Shown in pieces: positions 8,768 to 16,942 of a stretch of 64,000 nucleotides of DNA. Both the position numbers and the translations under genes were made by a program. The stretch covers positions 62,001-126,000 of the forward strand of contig NZ_JACIEV010000009.1 in assembly GCF_014197105.1 (NCBI RefSeq), given 5' to 3'. A model generated the notes under the pieces. The model was not told the DNA's origin, made no database searches, and saw only the letters and a list, made by a program, of their open reading frames with translations. Source of the stretch: Sphingomonas jinjuensis. GTDB taxonomy: Bacteria > Pseudomonadota > Alphaproteobacteria > Sphingomonadales > Sphingomonadaceae. The number at the start of each line of letters is the position of its first letter. Positions within the stretch are counted from its first letter, which is position 1.

Positions 8768-10405
8768 CTACCAAGTCTCCCCCTGAAGCGCCTTGTGCAT
8801 CGGCACCGGACCCTTGACAGGCCAGGAGGCGACCTGGAACGCGCTAGGTCGGCCCGGTGCGACCACGCCCAGCAGCGAAGGGAGCCGAAACATCCTTATG
8901 GCTCCAACACCGTTGTCCCTTACGGAGGCCCGCGCGTCGATCAGGACCTCCCCGAGCCTCGCTCGGTTGGCGAGGAAAAGGTTCGGCACGGAGAGTTCGC
9001 ACATCCACATTAGTTCGGGCAGCTCGTCCTCCAGCCTCCGCACCATGGCGCTCTGATCCCGGTCGAGGCGCCCTACCCGCAGCGTGTCGGTGTAGTCCTG
9101 ACGCCTGATCAACGTCGTGCGGAACAGTCTGCGCTCGAGCGACTTGCAAAGGTATTCCCACCAGTCGCCATCGCCCATCTTGCGGTTCCTGAGCTGCGTT
9201 ATCAGTCCGCTGATCGCCTGCCGGCCTACGCCGTCCGCCTGCGTCGGCGAAAGCTCCACCGCATCGTCCAGTACGGTGACAACCAGGCGGACTTCGATAG
9301 GCTCGTCCTCTTCCGCCGGCAACAGGGCGGCACGGGACAGGCAGTAGTAGGGACCAAGCATGTCGTCGTGGACGACGAGGTGGTCGATCCACAGGCTGTT
9401 GGACGATACGTGCTCCTTTCCATTCACATGGAGGGTGGCGCCGATGGGATGCCATTCGTCCGTGTTCACAGTGTGACCGACGACCGGTACGACGTGGTCG
9501 ACCGTCGTGCCGGCGGAGAAGATCAGTAGACTGCTCGTCCCGGAATCCGCCAGCAGCGCGAGCTGCCGCCAAACCCTTTCCGGGCGATGTTCGTCCCGAC
9601 CAGTCGGCATCTTCTCGTCCATCGCGTGCGCGACGACGTTCATGCTGTAGTGCCTCAGCGCCGCGAGTAGCTTCGTGACGGTGACCCGTCCGCCCGGCTG
9701 ATAGTCCCAGAAAGTGTTCAGGTCGCGCACGCTCACCGGAACGTCGGTCTTCGTACGGACGATCATCCGTGTCGCACTGTGCGCGCAGATGCTCGTCACA
9801 CCGTTCTGCTGGCAGAAATAGGCGGCCGGCAAGCGGTGCTCCTTACCACCAACCGTAACGGCAAGGCGTCCCCACATCGATATGTGGTTGTTGAGCAGCG
9901 GCTTCTTGTCCCTGGCGGGGATTCGGTGATAGGCCTCGTATATGTAGCTACGCGTCTCGCCTTCGGCGACCGGAAAGCTGATGATGCAGAATTGCCCGAT
10001 GATCGACGCCGGCTTGATCTTGAGCCTGTCTTGATCGCGCCGCGGGCCAACGTCGAGGAACGTCACCACGCTCGCCCGGACCGAACCGGCGACGCGAGGG
10101 CCCAGGGCCTCAAGGTGCTCGATCTCGTCCTCGATGTCGGGCCGCCCAAGTCCCTCCTCCACCACGAATGAGGCGACACCCATCTTTCGACCGAGCGTAC
10201 ACAGGCGGTGAAGGCACGCGCCCAGTCCCTCGCTCGGGCCACCCTCCCAGTACTCCTCCATGAATTCGTGGTAGAACGAGTAAGGCGCCTTGCACGCCCG
10301 CCACTCGCCCTGTGACAACCTACGCTTCCACAAACCGTATTCCCCCCGACGAACCGTCCCGTCTCCGCGGCGACTAGGCCGTTTCCCCTCTAGTATCAGC
10401 TTCAA
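8768..10405 (-). CDS. Putative papain-like (C39-like) cysteine peptidase, 545 aa
   Basis: A 545-residue soluble protein without a signal peptide. No named family was recognised, but a cysteine-protease-like site can be read: AYFCQQNGVTSICAHSA gives a Gln (199 or 200) and Cys207 in a papain/C39 arrangement. SAGTTVDHVVPVVGHTVNTDEW supplies a His (304) in the HxVxVxG context of C39-like peptidases, with a following Asn or Asp (about 314-316). The regions before 190 and after 340 have no clear domain. It converges with the methyltransferase gene and is divergent from a small ribbon-helix-helix-like gene. It may be a defence effector; function is inferred only from the motif pattern. Confidence 0.6.
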   Translation of the reverse strand: MKLILEGKRPSRRGDGTVRRGEYGLWKRRLSQGEWRACKAPYSFYHEFMEEYWEGGPSEGLGACLHRLCTLGRKMGVASFVVEEGLGRPDIEDEIEHLEALGPRVAGSVRASVVTFLDVGPRRDQDRLKIKPASIIGQFCIISFPVAEGETRSYIYEAYHRIPARDKKPLLNNHISMWGRLAVTVGGKEHRLPAAYFCQQNGVTSICAHSATRMIVRTKTDVPVSVRDLNTFWDYQPGGRVTVTKLLAALRHYSMNVVAHAMDEKMPTGRDEHRPERVWRQLALLADSGTSSLLIFSAGTTVDHVVPVVGHTVNTDEWHPIGATLHVNGKEHVSSNSLWIDHLVVHDDMLGPYYCLSRAALLPAEEDEPIEVRLVVTVLDDAVELSPTQADGVGRQAISGLITQLRNRKMGDGDWWEYLCKSLERRLFRTTLIRRQDYTDTLRVGRLDRDQSAMVRRLEDELPELMWMCELSVPNLFLANRARLGEVLIDARASVRDNGVGAIRMFRLPSLLGVVAPGRPSAFQVASWPVKGPVPMHKALQGETW

Positions 10406-10473
10406 GGTACGCTAAACTATTTCTCGTACCGTCGAACCGCAAAGCGGTCTTGACCGTTCAGGGGGACGAAGAC

Positions 10474-10683
10474 ATGGGGGCGAGCGACAGCAAGGAGGCC
10501 GGTTTGGCCGTTGAAGAGATGATCGCAGCCGCCCCCGACCGCAACAAGACACGCAGGAACGACGCCGGGCACCAGCTCGTGCATTTCACGTTCGACAAAG
10601 AAGCCAAGCGCCAGATCAAGGAGCTCAAGCTGTGGGAGCAGCGCTCGGAGACGGTCGAGCTCGAGATAGTCGGACGGAGGTGA
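10474..10683 (+). CDS. Small ribbon-helix-helix-like protein
   Basis: A 69-residue protein starting at ATG 10474, preceded by GGGGGACG at proper spacing. The C-terminal half (HQLVHFTFDKEAKRQIKELKLW) reads like a ribbon-helix-helix strand plus first helix, as in ParG- or antitoxin-type regulators; the second helix is short or cut off. It is divergent from the cysteine-peptidase gene and converges with the STAND gene. It could repress the peptidase gene, but this is inference from position. Confidence 0.5.
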   Translation: MGASDSKEAGLAVEEMIAAAPDRNKTRRNDAGHQLVHFTFDKEAKRQIKELKLWEQRSETVELEIVGRR

Positions 10684-10708
10684 CCTTCAGGCGCGCGCCT
10701 ACCGCGGC

Positions 10709-13700
10709 CTAGTCGCGCTCCGCTCCGAAGGCCGACCGGAATCTCAGCGCGAAATCGGCCACCCGAAGCGCATCCGAGTCGGCGATCCGCGCCGCGCCAA
10801 GGTGGCGGAGGAAGCCGTCCAGCTTTGCAGAGCGGTCGAGAAACGCTACCAGCGTCCGCATCCGTTCACGCCGCTGGCGAGGATCCGCACAATCCTCCAC
10901 GAAACGCGACGGTCGAAGATCGGACGGTCGAACTTCCAGTGAGTTCCAAGCGAACTCGGCGAGCCTGAAGAGCTCGTCACCCCCCGTCACACCGGCCGCA
11001 AGGGACTCGCCAAGCGGAGCGTGGAGATCGTCGAAGACCGACACGAACTGGGCATGGAGAGGCACGTCGCCCTTGTCGATCTTGGCTTCCAGCGAGCGGC
11101 ACGACGCCACGAGCTGGGCGCTCGACCTCCCTGACGAACGTCTATTCAGATCATGCATCGTCGCGATGCCAACCGCGTGCGCTCCTCGCTTGGCGGCCGC
11201 CACGAAGCTCGAAACGTCGTGCCTTGCCGGATCGCTGAGACGCTGAAGGGCACCAAACATCTGCGCGAAGGTCAGGCCGTCGCCCTTCCTCCGTTTCGGC
11301 GGCTGCGACATCACGAGCCGCTCCAGCAGCCCTCGCAGCTCCTCTCGCCGCTTCGCTCCCGGGCGTTCGACCAAAACAAGCACGAGATCTATCGCCTGAT
11401 AGAGGTCGGCGATCGCCTGCGTTCCGCCGCGCCGCTGCGACATACGGAGCGCCTCCCGTATCGCGTGTGGACCAGCCACCTGCGACGCCGCCAGGAACGT
11501 CAAAAGCGAGGGTCGCCCCCTGCCGAAGTCATAGGCGACTGCATCCGGTCGGTCGACCAGGTCGTTCACCACGGGCGCCCCCGTCAACCATCGGCCGGAA
11601 GAGAAGTAGGAGCGAAGTATCCAGCGCGCGACGGAGGGCGACGCCGAACGGTCTGTCACGTCGAGCGATGCAGCGTAGCGCAGGCCCGCCACCGGATCGC
11701 CGCCCGTGGCGTATGCACGGACCCGCTCGGTCAAGACCGAAGCCCGCAGCCGCCTGTCCAGAGGCGCCAGCAACCCTGGATCGACATCTTCGCCGATAAG
11801 AGCCCTCACCGCGGGCTGGTAGTCGTCGTCGAAGTCCTCGACGAGGAACACGAGCTGGTCGCGGACGCTCCGTATGGCCGTCATGCCGACGCCCGGCGAT
11901 CGACCGCTCAACGCCGCTACCTGCAGGCCGTGGTAGACCTGTCCAAGACGATGGTAGTTGGACTGCCGGTCGGGCGTCGAACGCAGCTCATCCCGGTGCC
12001 ACGAGAACGCCCGCTGGTGCAGACTCAACATCGTTCCGCAAGCCTTGGCATCCTTCCTCATCGCCTGCAGCATCGCTCGACGCAGATCCGGCCGATGACG
12101 CACGCGCGGCGGCATGCTGCCGGGTACCGGATCCACGAGCCACGTCTCGTGGCTCAGCTGCCGGTACAGGTCCTGGGCGCGCTCCGAGCCCGGCGGGAAG
12201 CGATCCGGATGGACGGCAGGCCAAACGACGTGTTCGATGACGTCCGCCGAGACCTCCGGCACCGCCAGACCGGGGTGCGCCAACGCCCGGAGTTCGGTCG
12301 GCAGACGCTCCAGGATCCTACCGTAGATGTAAGCCGTCGCAGCTGCGGCGTCGGTCGCCTCCCGAATCTGCTCGACATCGTTTCCATCCAGCAGGAAATG
12401 CCCATCGCGGGCGAGCCTCGCGACGAGCATGAGGAGCATCGGTATGCCCACCCTCGTGCGGAACCTGTCGCCCAGGTCCGCGAACGCCGCGACGAACCTG
12501 AGGGCCGCGGCGTTTCTCAGGCCACCCCTTCCCGTCAGAAGCGCCACACTGGCCTCGCGACCCAGGCCTTCTAAGTCCTCCGTCTGGTCGTTCACCGCCA
12601 CTTCGCCGAAGCCGGCGGTGAAGAGCGAACGGCCGCAGGCCAGTACCGCGAAGCTGTCGAACATGCGGGACCGGAGGCTGTCGAGCGCGCCGAGGATGTG
12701 CACGGTCTGGCCCGGCACCCGGTCGACCTGCTCGAAGGTGTCGAGGACCAGCAGCACCGGCCGGGCGAGCCGCTCGCGACCAGATCCGACGACGGCATGG
12801 GCGATCGAGTCGATAGCGGCACGGTAGTCGGTGCGGCCATCCCGCCCGGACTGCTCGGAACGCAGGGCCGCCCTAGCCTGCCTAAGCGCGTCCGCAGCCC
12901 AAGGCATGGCCCATCCCAGCTGCCGCGAGACTTCCATCAGCACGGTTCCGACGTCCTCGGGACGCACGCGCAGCCGGTCGTAGTCGATCCACAGCAGGAC
13001 GGGGTCCGCATACTCGCGGGGAAGGTGATTGCGCGCGAAGTCCGCCGCCAGGGTCGACTTCCCGATCCCGCCGATGCCGGCCAGCATGAACAGCGAGAGC
13101 CTGGGTTCCGATGGACCGGCGCGCCAGACCCGGCGGACGAACGAGGTCAGCTTGCGAAGCTCGGCCTCCCGGCCAACCGTCCCATGAGCGAGGAAATCCA
13201 GCTCGGCATCGCGGGACCGTAGTTCCAGCATCCCCGTCAGATCGTGGGCGCTCGGCGCAGCCACGTCGGCGTGGATCGCGTTCAACCAGCGTATCACTTC
13301 GGTCGCGGTGGCGAGCGATTCGGAGCGCGCGGCGGCCGGCTGGAACTCCCCCTGAAGTATGTCCAGGAGCATCCGCGGCACGTCCGCGTCCCCGGTATAG
13401 GCTGCCCTCTCGCACGTTTCGACCAGCTGTCCCTCGGATTTCAACATGTGGAGGAGCGGCAGTCGCTCCCGGTCGAGCAGCAGCCACCTGCCCGCGTCCC
13501 GAGCGTCGACAGCACATCGGGTCCGCAGTTGCTCAAGCCACCGGATGTCCGGCCCGGAACCGATCTGCTCGGAACTGGCCCGCCAGAGCTCGCCGGGATT
13601 GAACCACATGGTGACGGCAGCCAGCCGCTCGGCGATGCTGAGCGCGCCCTGCAGCGTATCGCCAAGCGCCCCGGTAACCGGACGAATGCCCTTCGCGATC

Positions 13701-13741
13701 CTCGCCCACCGCGCCTCGGCCGTCATGCCGCCAGTGGTCAC
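10709..13741 (-). CDS. STAND-family NTPase (signal sensor/switch)
   Basis: A cytoplasmic multidomain NTPase of 1010 residues from GTG 13741, which overlaps the stop of the upstream protease gene by four bases (GTGA). The ATG at 13726 is an alternative giving 1005 residues. An N-terminal helical region is followed by a GREAEL entry motif near 190, Walker A GIGGIGKST near 222-230 and Walker B PVLLVLDTFEQ near 328-337. The remaining 600 residues are helical and repeat-like but carry no TPR or WD pattern I can name; in this class they usually sense the trigger. STAND proteins act as oligomerising switches in apoptosis-like and antiphage systems. The coupling with two trypsin-like proteases indicates a shared pathway. 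Confidence 0.8.
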   Translation of the reverse strand: MTTGGMTAEARWARIAKGIRPVTGALGDTLQGALSIAERLAAVTMWFNPGELWRASSEQIGSGPDIRWLEQLRTRCAVDARDAGRWLLLDRERLPLLHMLKSEGQLVETCERAAYTGDADVPRMLLDILQGEFQPAAARSESLATATEVIRWLNAIHADVAAPSAHDLTGMLELRSRDAELDFLAHGTVGREAELRKLTSFVRRVWRAGPSEPRLSLFMLAGIGGIGKSTLAADFARNHLPREYADPVLLWIDYDRLRVRPEDVGTVLMEVSRQLGWAMPWAADALRQARAALRSEQSGRDGRTDYRAAIDSIAHAVVGSGRERLARPVLLVLDTFEQVDRVPGQTVHILGALDSLRSRMFDSFAVLACGRSLFTAGFGEVAVNDQTEDLEGLGREASVALLTGRGGLRNAAALRFVAAFADLGDRFRTRVGIPMLLMLVARLARDGHFLLDGNDVEQIREATDAAAATAYIYGRILERLPTELRALAHPGLAVPEVSADVIEHVVWPAVHPDRFPPGSERAQDLYRQLSHETWLVDPVPGSMPPRVRHRPDLRRAMLQAMRKDAKACGTMLSLHQRAFSWHRDELRSTPDRQSNYHRLGQVYHGLQVAALSGRSPGVGMTAIRSVRDQLVFLVEDFDDDYQPAVRALIGEDVDPGLLAPLDRRLRASVLTERVRAYATGGDPVAGLRYAASLDVTDRSASPSVARWILRSYFSSGRWLTGAPVVNDLVDRPDAVAYDFGRGRPSLLTFLAASQVAGPHAIREALRMSQRRGGTQAIADLYQAIDLVLVLVERPGAKRREELRGLLERLVMSQPPKRRKGDGLTFAQMFGALQRLSDPARHDVSSFVAAAKRGAHAVGIATMHDLNRRSSGRSSAQLVASCRSLEAKIDKGDVPLHAQFVSVFDDLHAPLGESLAAGVTGGDELFRLAEFAWNSLEVRPSDLRPSRFVEDCADPRQRRERMRTLVAFLDRSAKLDGFLRHLGAARIADSDALRVADFALRFRSAFGAERD

Positions 13742-15717
13742 CGCGCGTTCCTTTCGATGAGGTTCCTGCGAAGCGAGGCGCAGAGCGCCGCATACCAATC
13801 GCCGCCGAACTCCGTTTCGACCGCCGCGTCCGCCATGCTCCTGAACATGTCCATGAACTCGATTGCTCCGGCCTGAACCCTCTGCGTCTGTCTGGTCTCC
13901 CGGCACCAACGCAGGATGAACCGTTCGAGCGCCGCGTCGTCCGGTCTATGAAACGGCCATTCGACGACCTGCACGACGTCCTCCATCAGCCCAGCGACCG
14001 CGGCGCGGATCAAAGGGTCGCTGCCGACGATGACCAACTTCCCGCGTCCCCGCGGAAGGCTGACTACCGTTCGATACAGGTATCCCAACGCCTCGGACAT
14101 CGCCGATGGCAGGTTGCCATCGCCAACGTTCACGACGAGCCACAGCGTCCTGAAAGTCTGCATGCGGAGAAGGCGGTCCGCAAGCTCGTTGGCGTATTGT
14201 GCGGCATTGACCGGATCGGTCGCCACCTTTTCAGACGAACGGGCTGGATCGGTCACGATCGCTGGCGCGCCAAGGCGGCCGGCCATCGCAGCGAGCATCG
14301 CCGTAACCGGATTGGCCTCGTTCACCGCCGCCGTCACGTATCCGTTGAGGTCTGCCCGAGAGAGCGTCACCACCTGCGCCCGGTCCGAAGGCAGCATCTT
14401 GCTGATCAGCGAGCCAAGGATCCGTCCGGCGTACGCCGGTATCGTAGTTACGGCGCACACCGGATCTTCATGCCGCTGAGCGTCCCACACCCGCTGCTGC
14501 ATCGCGTCGAAGCCGATAACCGGCTCGCCTGACCCGACCGGCCCGCTCGAACGTATCTCCCAGAACGGGCTGACCTCGGGTGGCGCCACGCGCAGGTCGG
14601 GATGTGCGGCCCACCAGTCGGCGAGCCAACCACCCCCGCCACCGAGGTTCGGCGTGTCCGGTTCATCCTCCAGACACCCATGATGCAACCCGACCAACCT
14701 CGCGTCGTGATCGAGCAGAGGTCCGCCGGAACTGCCCGGGATGCTGGAGCAGGAATGCAGGAACCGGCAACCATGCCCACCGAGATGGCTGCCAATGCTG
14801 ATCGACTGGGCGGCTCCGCCGGGATGGTGATGGAAGCACAGGCCGGTCCGGGCAGGATCGACTTCGGCGCGCGCTCCTTCGACGTCGATCCAGCCGCGAA
14901 GCCAACCAGGTGCACCTTTCAAGCGCAGGATCGCTACATCATGACTGTCGATGAGATCATGGGCCGGCGGAAGGCTCATCCTGCCGTCGTCTCCCGGCCG
15001 GTGATCGCTCGGAGCGAAGCCAGCGAGCCAATCGGCGTCGAGATCCACCGGCGCCTCCCCGTTCGCCGCCATCGACAGGGCGTTCAGCTTCACCTTGATC
15101 CGCTTGGCGCCCTCGGGCTTTGCAATTCCGGAGGCATCGACGTGCCTCTCGACCACATGTGCGGCCGTGGCCACGAGATGAGGCGCGATCAGAATGCCCG
15201 AGCCGAGGACGTTCCCGCGCGAGTCGTCGATGCGGCAGACCATCGCCATCGTGCTCTGCACCTGTTCGCCGTGCTGCTTGGCATTGCAGTCGAAACCGGT
15301 CTCGTTGATTGCCTCCGGGCGGTAGCCCTGATCCAGCGCGCGACGACGTTCACGGGCGGCGGTGTCGTGTTCGAGAGCGGCCACCGCCTGGGCCATCGAG
15401 CCAGGGTCGACGGGCGTCTCGATGCCGGCGTGCAGGCGGCACAGATCCGCGAAGGTCCGACCTTCCGCCAAGGTCAAGGGACCGGCCACCTGATCGTCGA
15501 TGCAACAGCGCAGTAGATGCTTCGCGAAGCCGTTGACCCTCGCGAAACGGAGGCAGGCGACAACCGGTTCCACCGAGGGATCGGCATTCGCGACGACGGC
15601 GAGATCCACGCGATCGTCCCGTCCGGCCTGCGCATGGTTGAACGTCCGGCCAAACTGCTCGGACGTCGTCGCGACCAATTGCGCGAGCTGATCAATGACG
15701 TCATCCGTCAACGGCAT
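13738..15717 (-). CDS. Trypsin-like serine peptidase with C-terminal STAND-like domain
   Basis: A 659-residue protein starting at ATG 15717, inside the last codons of the preceding protease gene (10-base overlap). Residues 1-135 form a helical N-terminal domain, possibly an effector-associated adaptor. Residues 150-350 are a chymotrypsin-fold peptidase with a complete triad: His187 in ATAAHVVE, Asp260 in SHDVAILRL and Ser330 in SIPGSSGGPL. No signal peptide is present, so it should act in the cytoplasm. Residues 390-659 resemble the core of a STAND ATPase (strand pattern TLWLVVNVGDG, KLVIVGSD) but lack a recognisable P-loop, as in so-called inactive STAND modules. It probably associates with the NTPase encoded next. 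Confidence 0.82.
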   Translation of the reverse strand: MPLTDDVIDQLAQLVATTSEQFGRTFNHAQAGRDDRVDLAVVANADPSVEPVVACLRFARVNGFAKHLLRCCIDDQVAGPLTLAEGRTFADLCRLHAGIETPVDPGSMAQAVAALEHDTAARERRRALDQGYRPEAINETGFDCNAKQHGEQVQSTMAMVCRIDDSRGNVLGSGILIAPHLVATAAHVVERHVDASGIAKPEGAKRIKVKLNALSMAANGEAPVDLDADWLAGFAPSDHRPGDDGRMSLPPAHDLIDSHDVAILRLKGAPGWLRGWIDVEGARAEVDPARTGLCFHHHPGGAAQSISIGSHLGGHGCRFLHSCSSIPGSSGGPLLDHDARLVGLHHGCLEDEPDTPNLGGGGGWLADWWAAHPDLRVAPPEVSPFWEIRSSGPVGSGEPVIGFDAMQQRVWDAQRHEDPVCAVTTIPAYAGRILGSLISKMLPSDRAQVVTLSRADLNGYVTAAVNEANPVTAMLAAMAGRLGAPAIVTDPARSSEKVATDPVNAAQYANELADRLLRMQTFRTLWLVVNVGDGNLPSAMSEALGYLYRTVVSLPRGRGKLVIVGSDPLIRAAVAGLMEDVVQVVEWPFHRPDDAALERFILRWCRETRQTQRVQAGAIEFMDMFRSMADAAVETEFGGDWYAALCASLRRNLIERNAR

Positions 15718-16793
15718 GCAAGGGCTACCCCCAGAGGTACACTGGCATGGAGCGCGACGTTGACTCCCGCCCCCCCGCCAAGATGCAGGCCGCCAAGCCG
15801 TCCCGAACCAATCGACAGCATGGCGCCGCCTGAGGAGCCTTCCGTGGTGGTCGCGTCGTGATGCACCAGCGGTCGCTCCGACCCGTCGACGGACCGCGCG
15901 GGCGACACGCGCTTGAGATGCCAGATCCCCTCGAAAATCTGACGCCAGGCCAGCTCGGGCCACAAGGCGAGGGCGCCGCCGCTCGGCCGCCCCGGGTAGC
16001 TCACTACTGCCAACTGAGCGGGCGGCTCGACGGCGTGTCGGTCGTAATCGACTTTCACGGGAGGCGGTGGTGACAAGCCATCGATCGAATCGCCAAGCTC
16101 CAGGATCGCGTAGTCGGTCGGCCAGGCGGCGCCGTCACCGATCGCGAGCAGTCGACCCAGGCGGTGCCGGTCGGCGCCCACGGATCCCACCTCGCCGAGG
16201 AAATCGATCTGCAGCGACAACTCGAGCCGGCGCCCAGCTTCACAGCCGAACCCCTCCACCACGTGCGCGGCGGTCAGGACAACAGGCTCGCCGCCATCCG
16301 GATGGGTCACGAGAACGCCGCTTCCCAGGTGGCGACCTTCGCGCTCGATCCGACCCGTGGCGCGAACCGAAGCGGCGGCGTCGGGGAGAAAGCGCTCGAA
16401 CATCTGTCCGAAGGGGCCGAGCTGACCGGGGGCCAGCAGCCGCCCGCCGCGAACCAGCGAGGCGGGCCGTGTGCCGTCGGCGCGAATCATGAGTTCAGCC
16501 GCGAAGTTCGTCCGCTCGGTGCGACGAACCCCGCGACCCGCGGCGATGGCCGCCCCCAGCTCGGCGGCAACCGCAAGGTCATCTTCCACGCGCGCGATCG
16601 TCCCCTCACCGGTGAGCCTGTGGCGCGTCTGGGCAACGAGAAGGCTGAGCTGGCCAACCGCGACCTCCAGGCGTGCGGGGTCGGGGGCGCCGCGCTCCAG
16701 CCGATCATCACCCGGCTCCCGGGACATGCCCACCGCCTCGGCGCTGTACCGGCCCTGGTCCGGCGCAGCGAAGACGCGCTCCAACCTTTCCAA
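15708..16793 (-). CDS. Trypsin-like serine peptidase, operon-leading
   Basis: A 361-residue cytoplasmic peptidase, first gene of the three-gene operon. Residues 1-140 are helical and unassigned; residues 145-361 hold the peptidase with His177 (VVLTAAHVVEG), Asp227 (WPTDYAILELG) and Ser321 (TTEGSSGGAML). The TTG at 16793 has only a distant GGAGG; the ATG encoding MSREPGDD (16727), with GAGG eight bases upstream, is a good alternative start. The gene is divergent from the protease-nuclease fusion with a 149-base shared upstream region, so the two units could be co-regulated. Confidence 0.82.
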   Translation of the reverse strand: MERLERVFAAPDQGRYSAEAVGMSREPGDDRLERGAPDPARLEVAVGQLSLLVAQTRHRLTGEGTIARVEDDLAVAAELGAAIAAGRGVRRTERTNFAAELMIRADGTRPASLVRGGRLLAPGQLGPFGQMFERFLPDAAASVRATGRIEREGRHLGSGVLVTHPDGGEPVVLTAAHVVEGFGCEAGRRLELSLQIDFLGEVGSVGADRHRLGRLLAIGDGAAWPTDYAILELGDSIDGLSPPPPVKVDYDRHAVEPPAQLAVVSYPGRPSGGALALWPELAWRQIFEGIWHLKRVSPARSVDGSERPLVHHDATTTEGSSGGAMLSIGSGRLGGLHLGGGAGVNVALHASVPLGVALACR

Positions 16794-16942
16794 AGCGTCT
16801 CGCAGAGAACCTCCAAGTCACAAAGCCTTCACACACACTATAACGGCAGTTGAGATAGGCGACGTCAATCGCAACCGATCAGGGTGTTTATTGCCGTGCA
16901 AGTTCCGGTGCGCGGGCGTAGCCTCCATTCCGGAGGTGACGC

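Noticed and set aside
11153-12574. 473-codon plus-strand frame across the STAND gene
   Set aside because: The minus-strand protein has Walker motifs and is coupled to the upstream protease; the plus frame has no ribosome site or motif.
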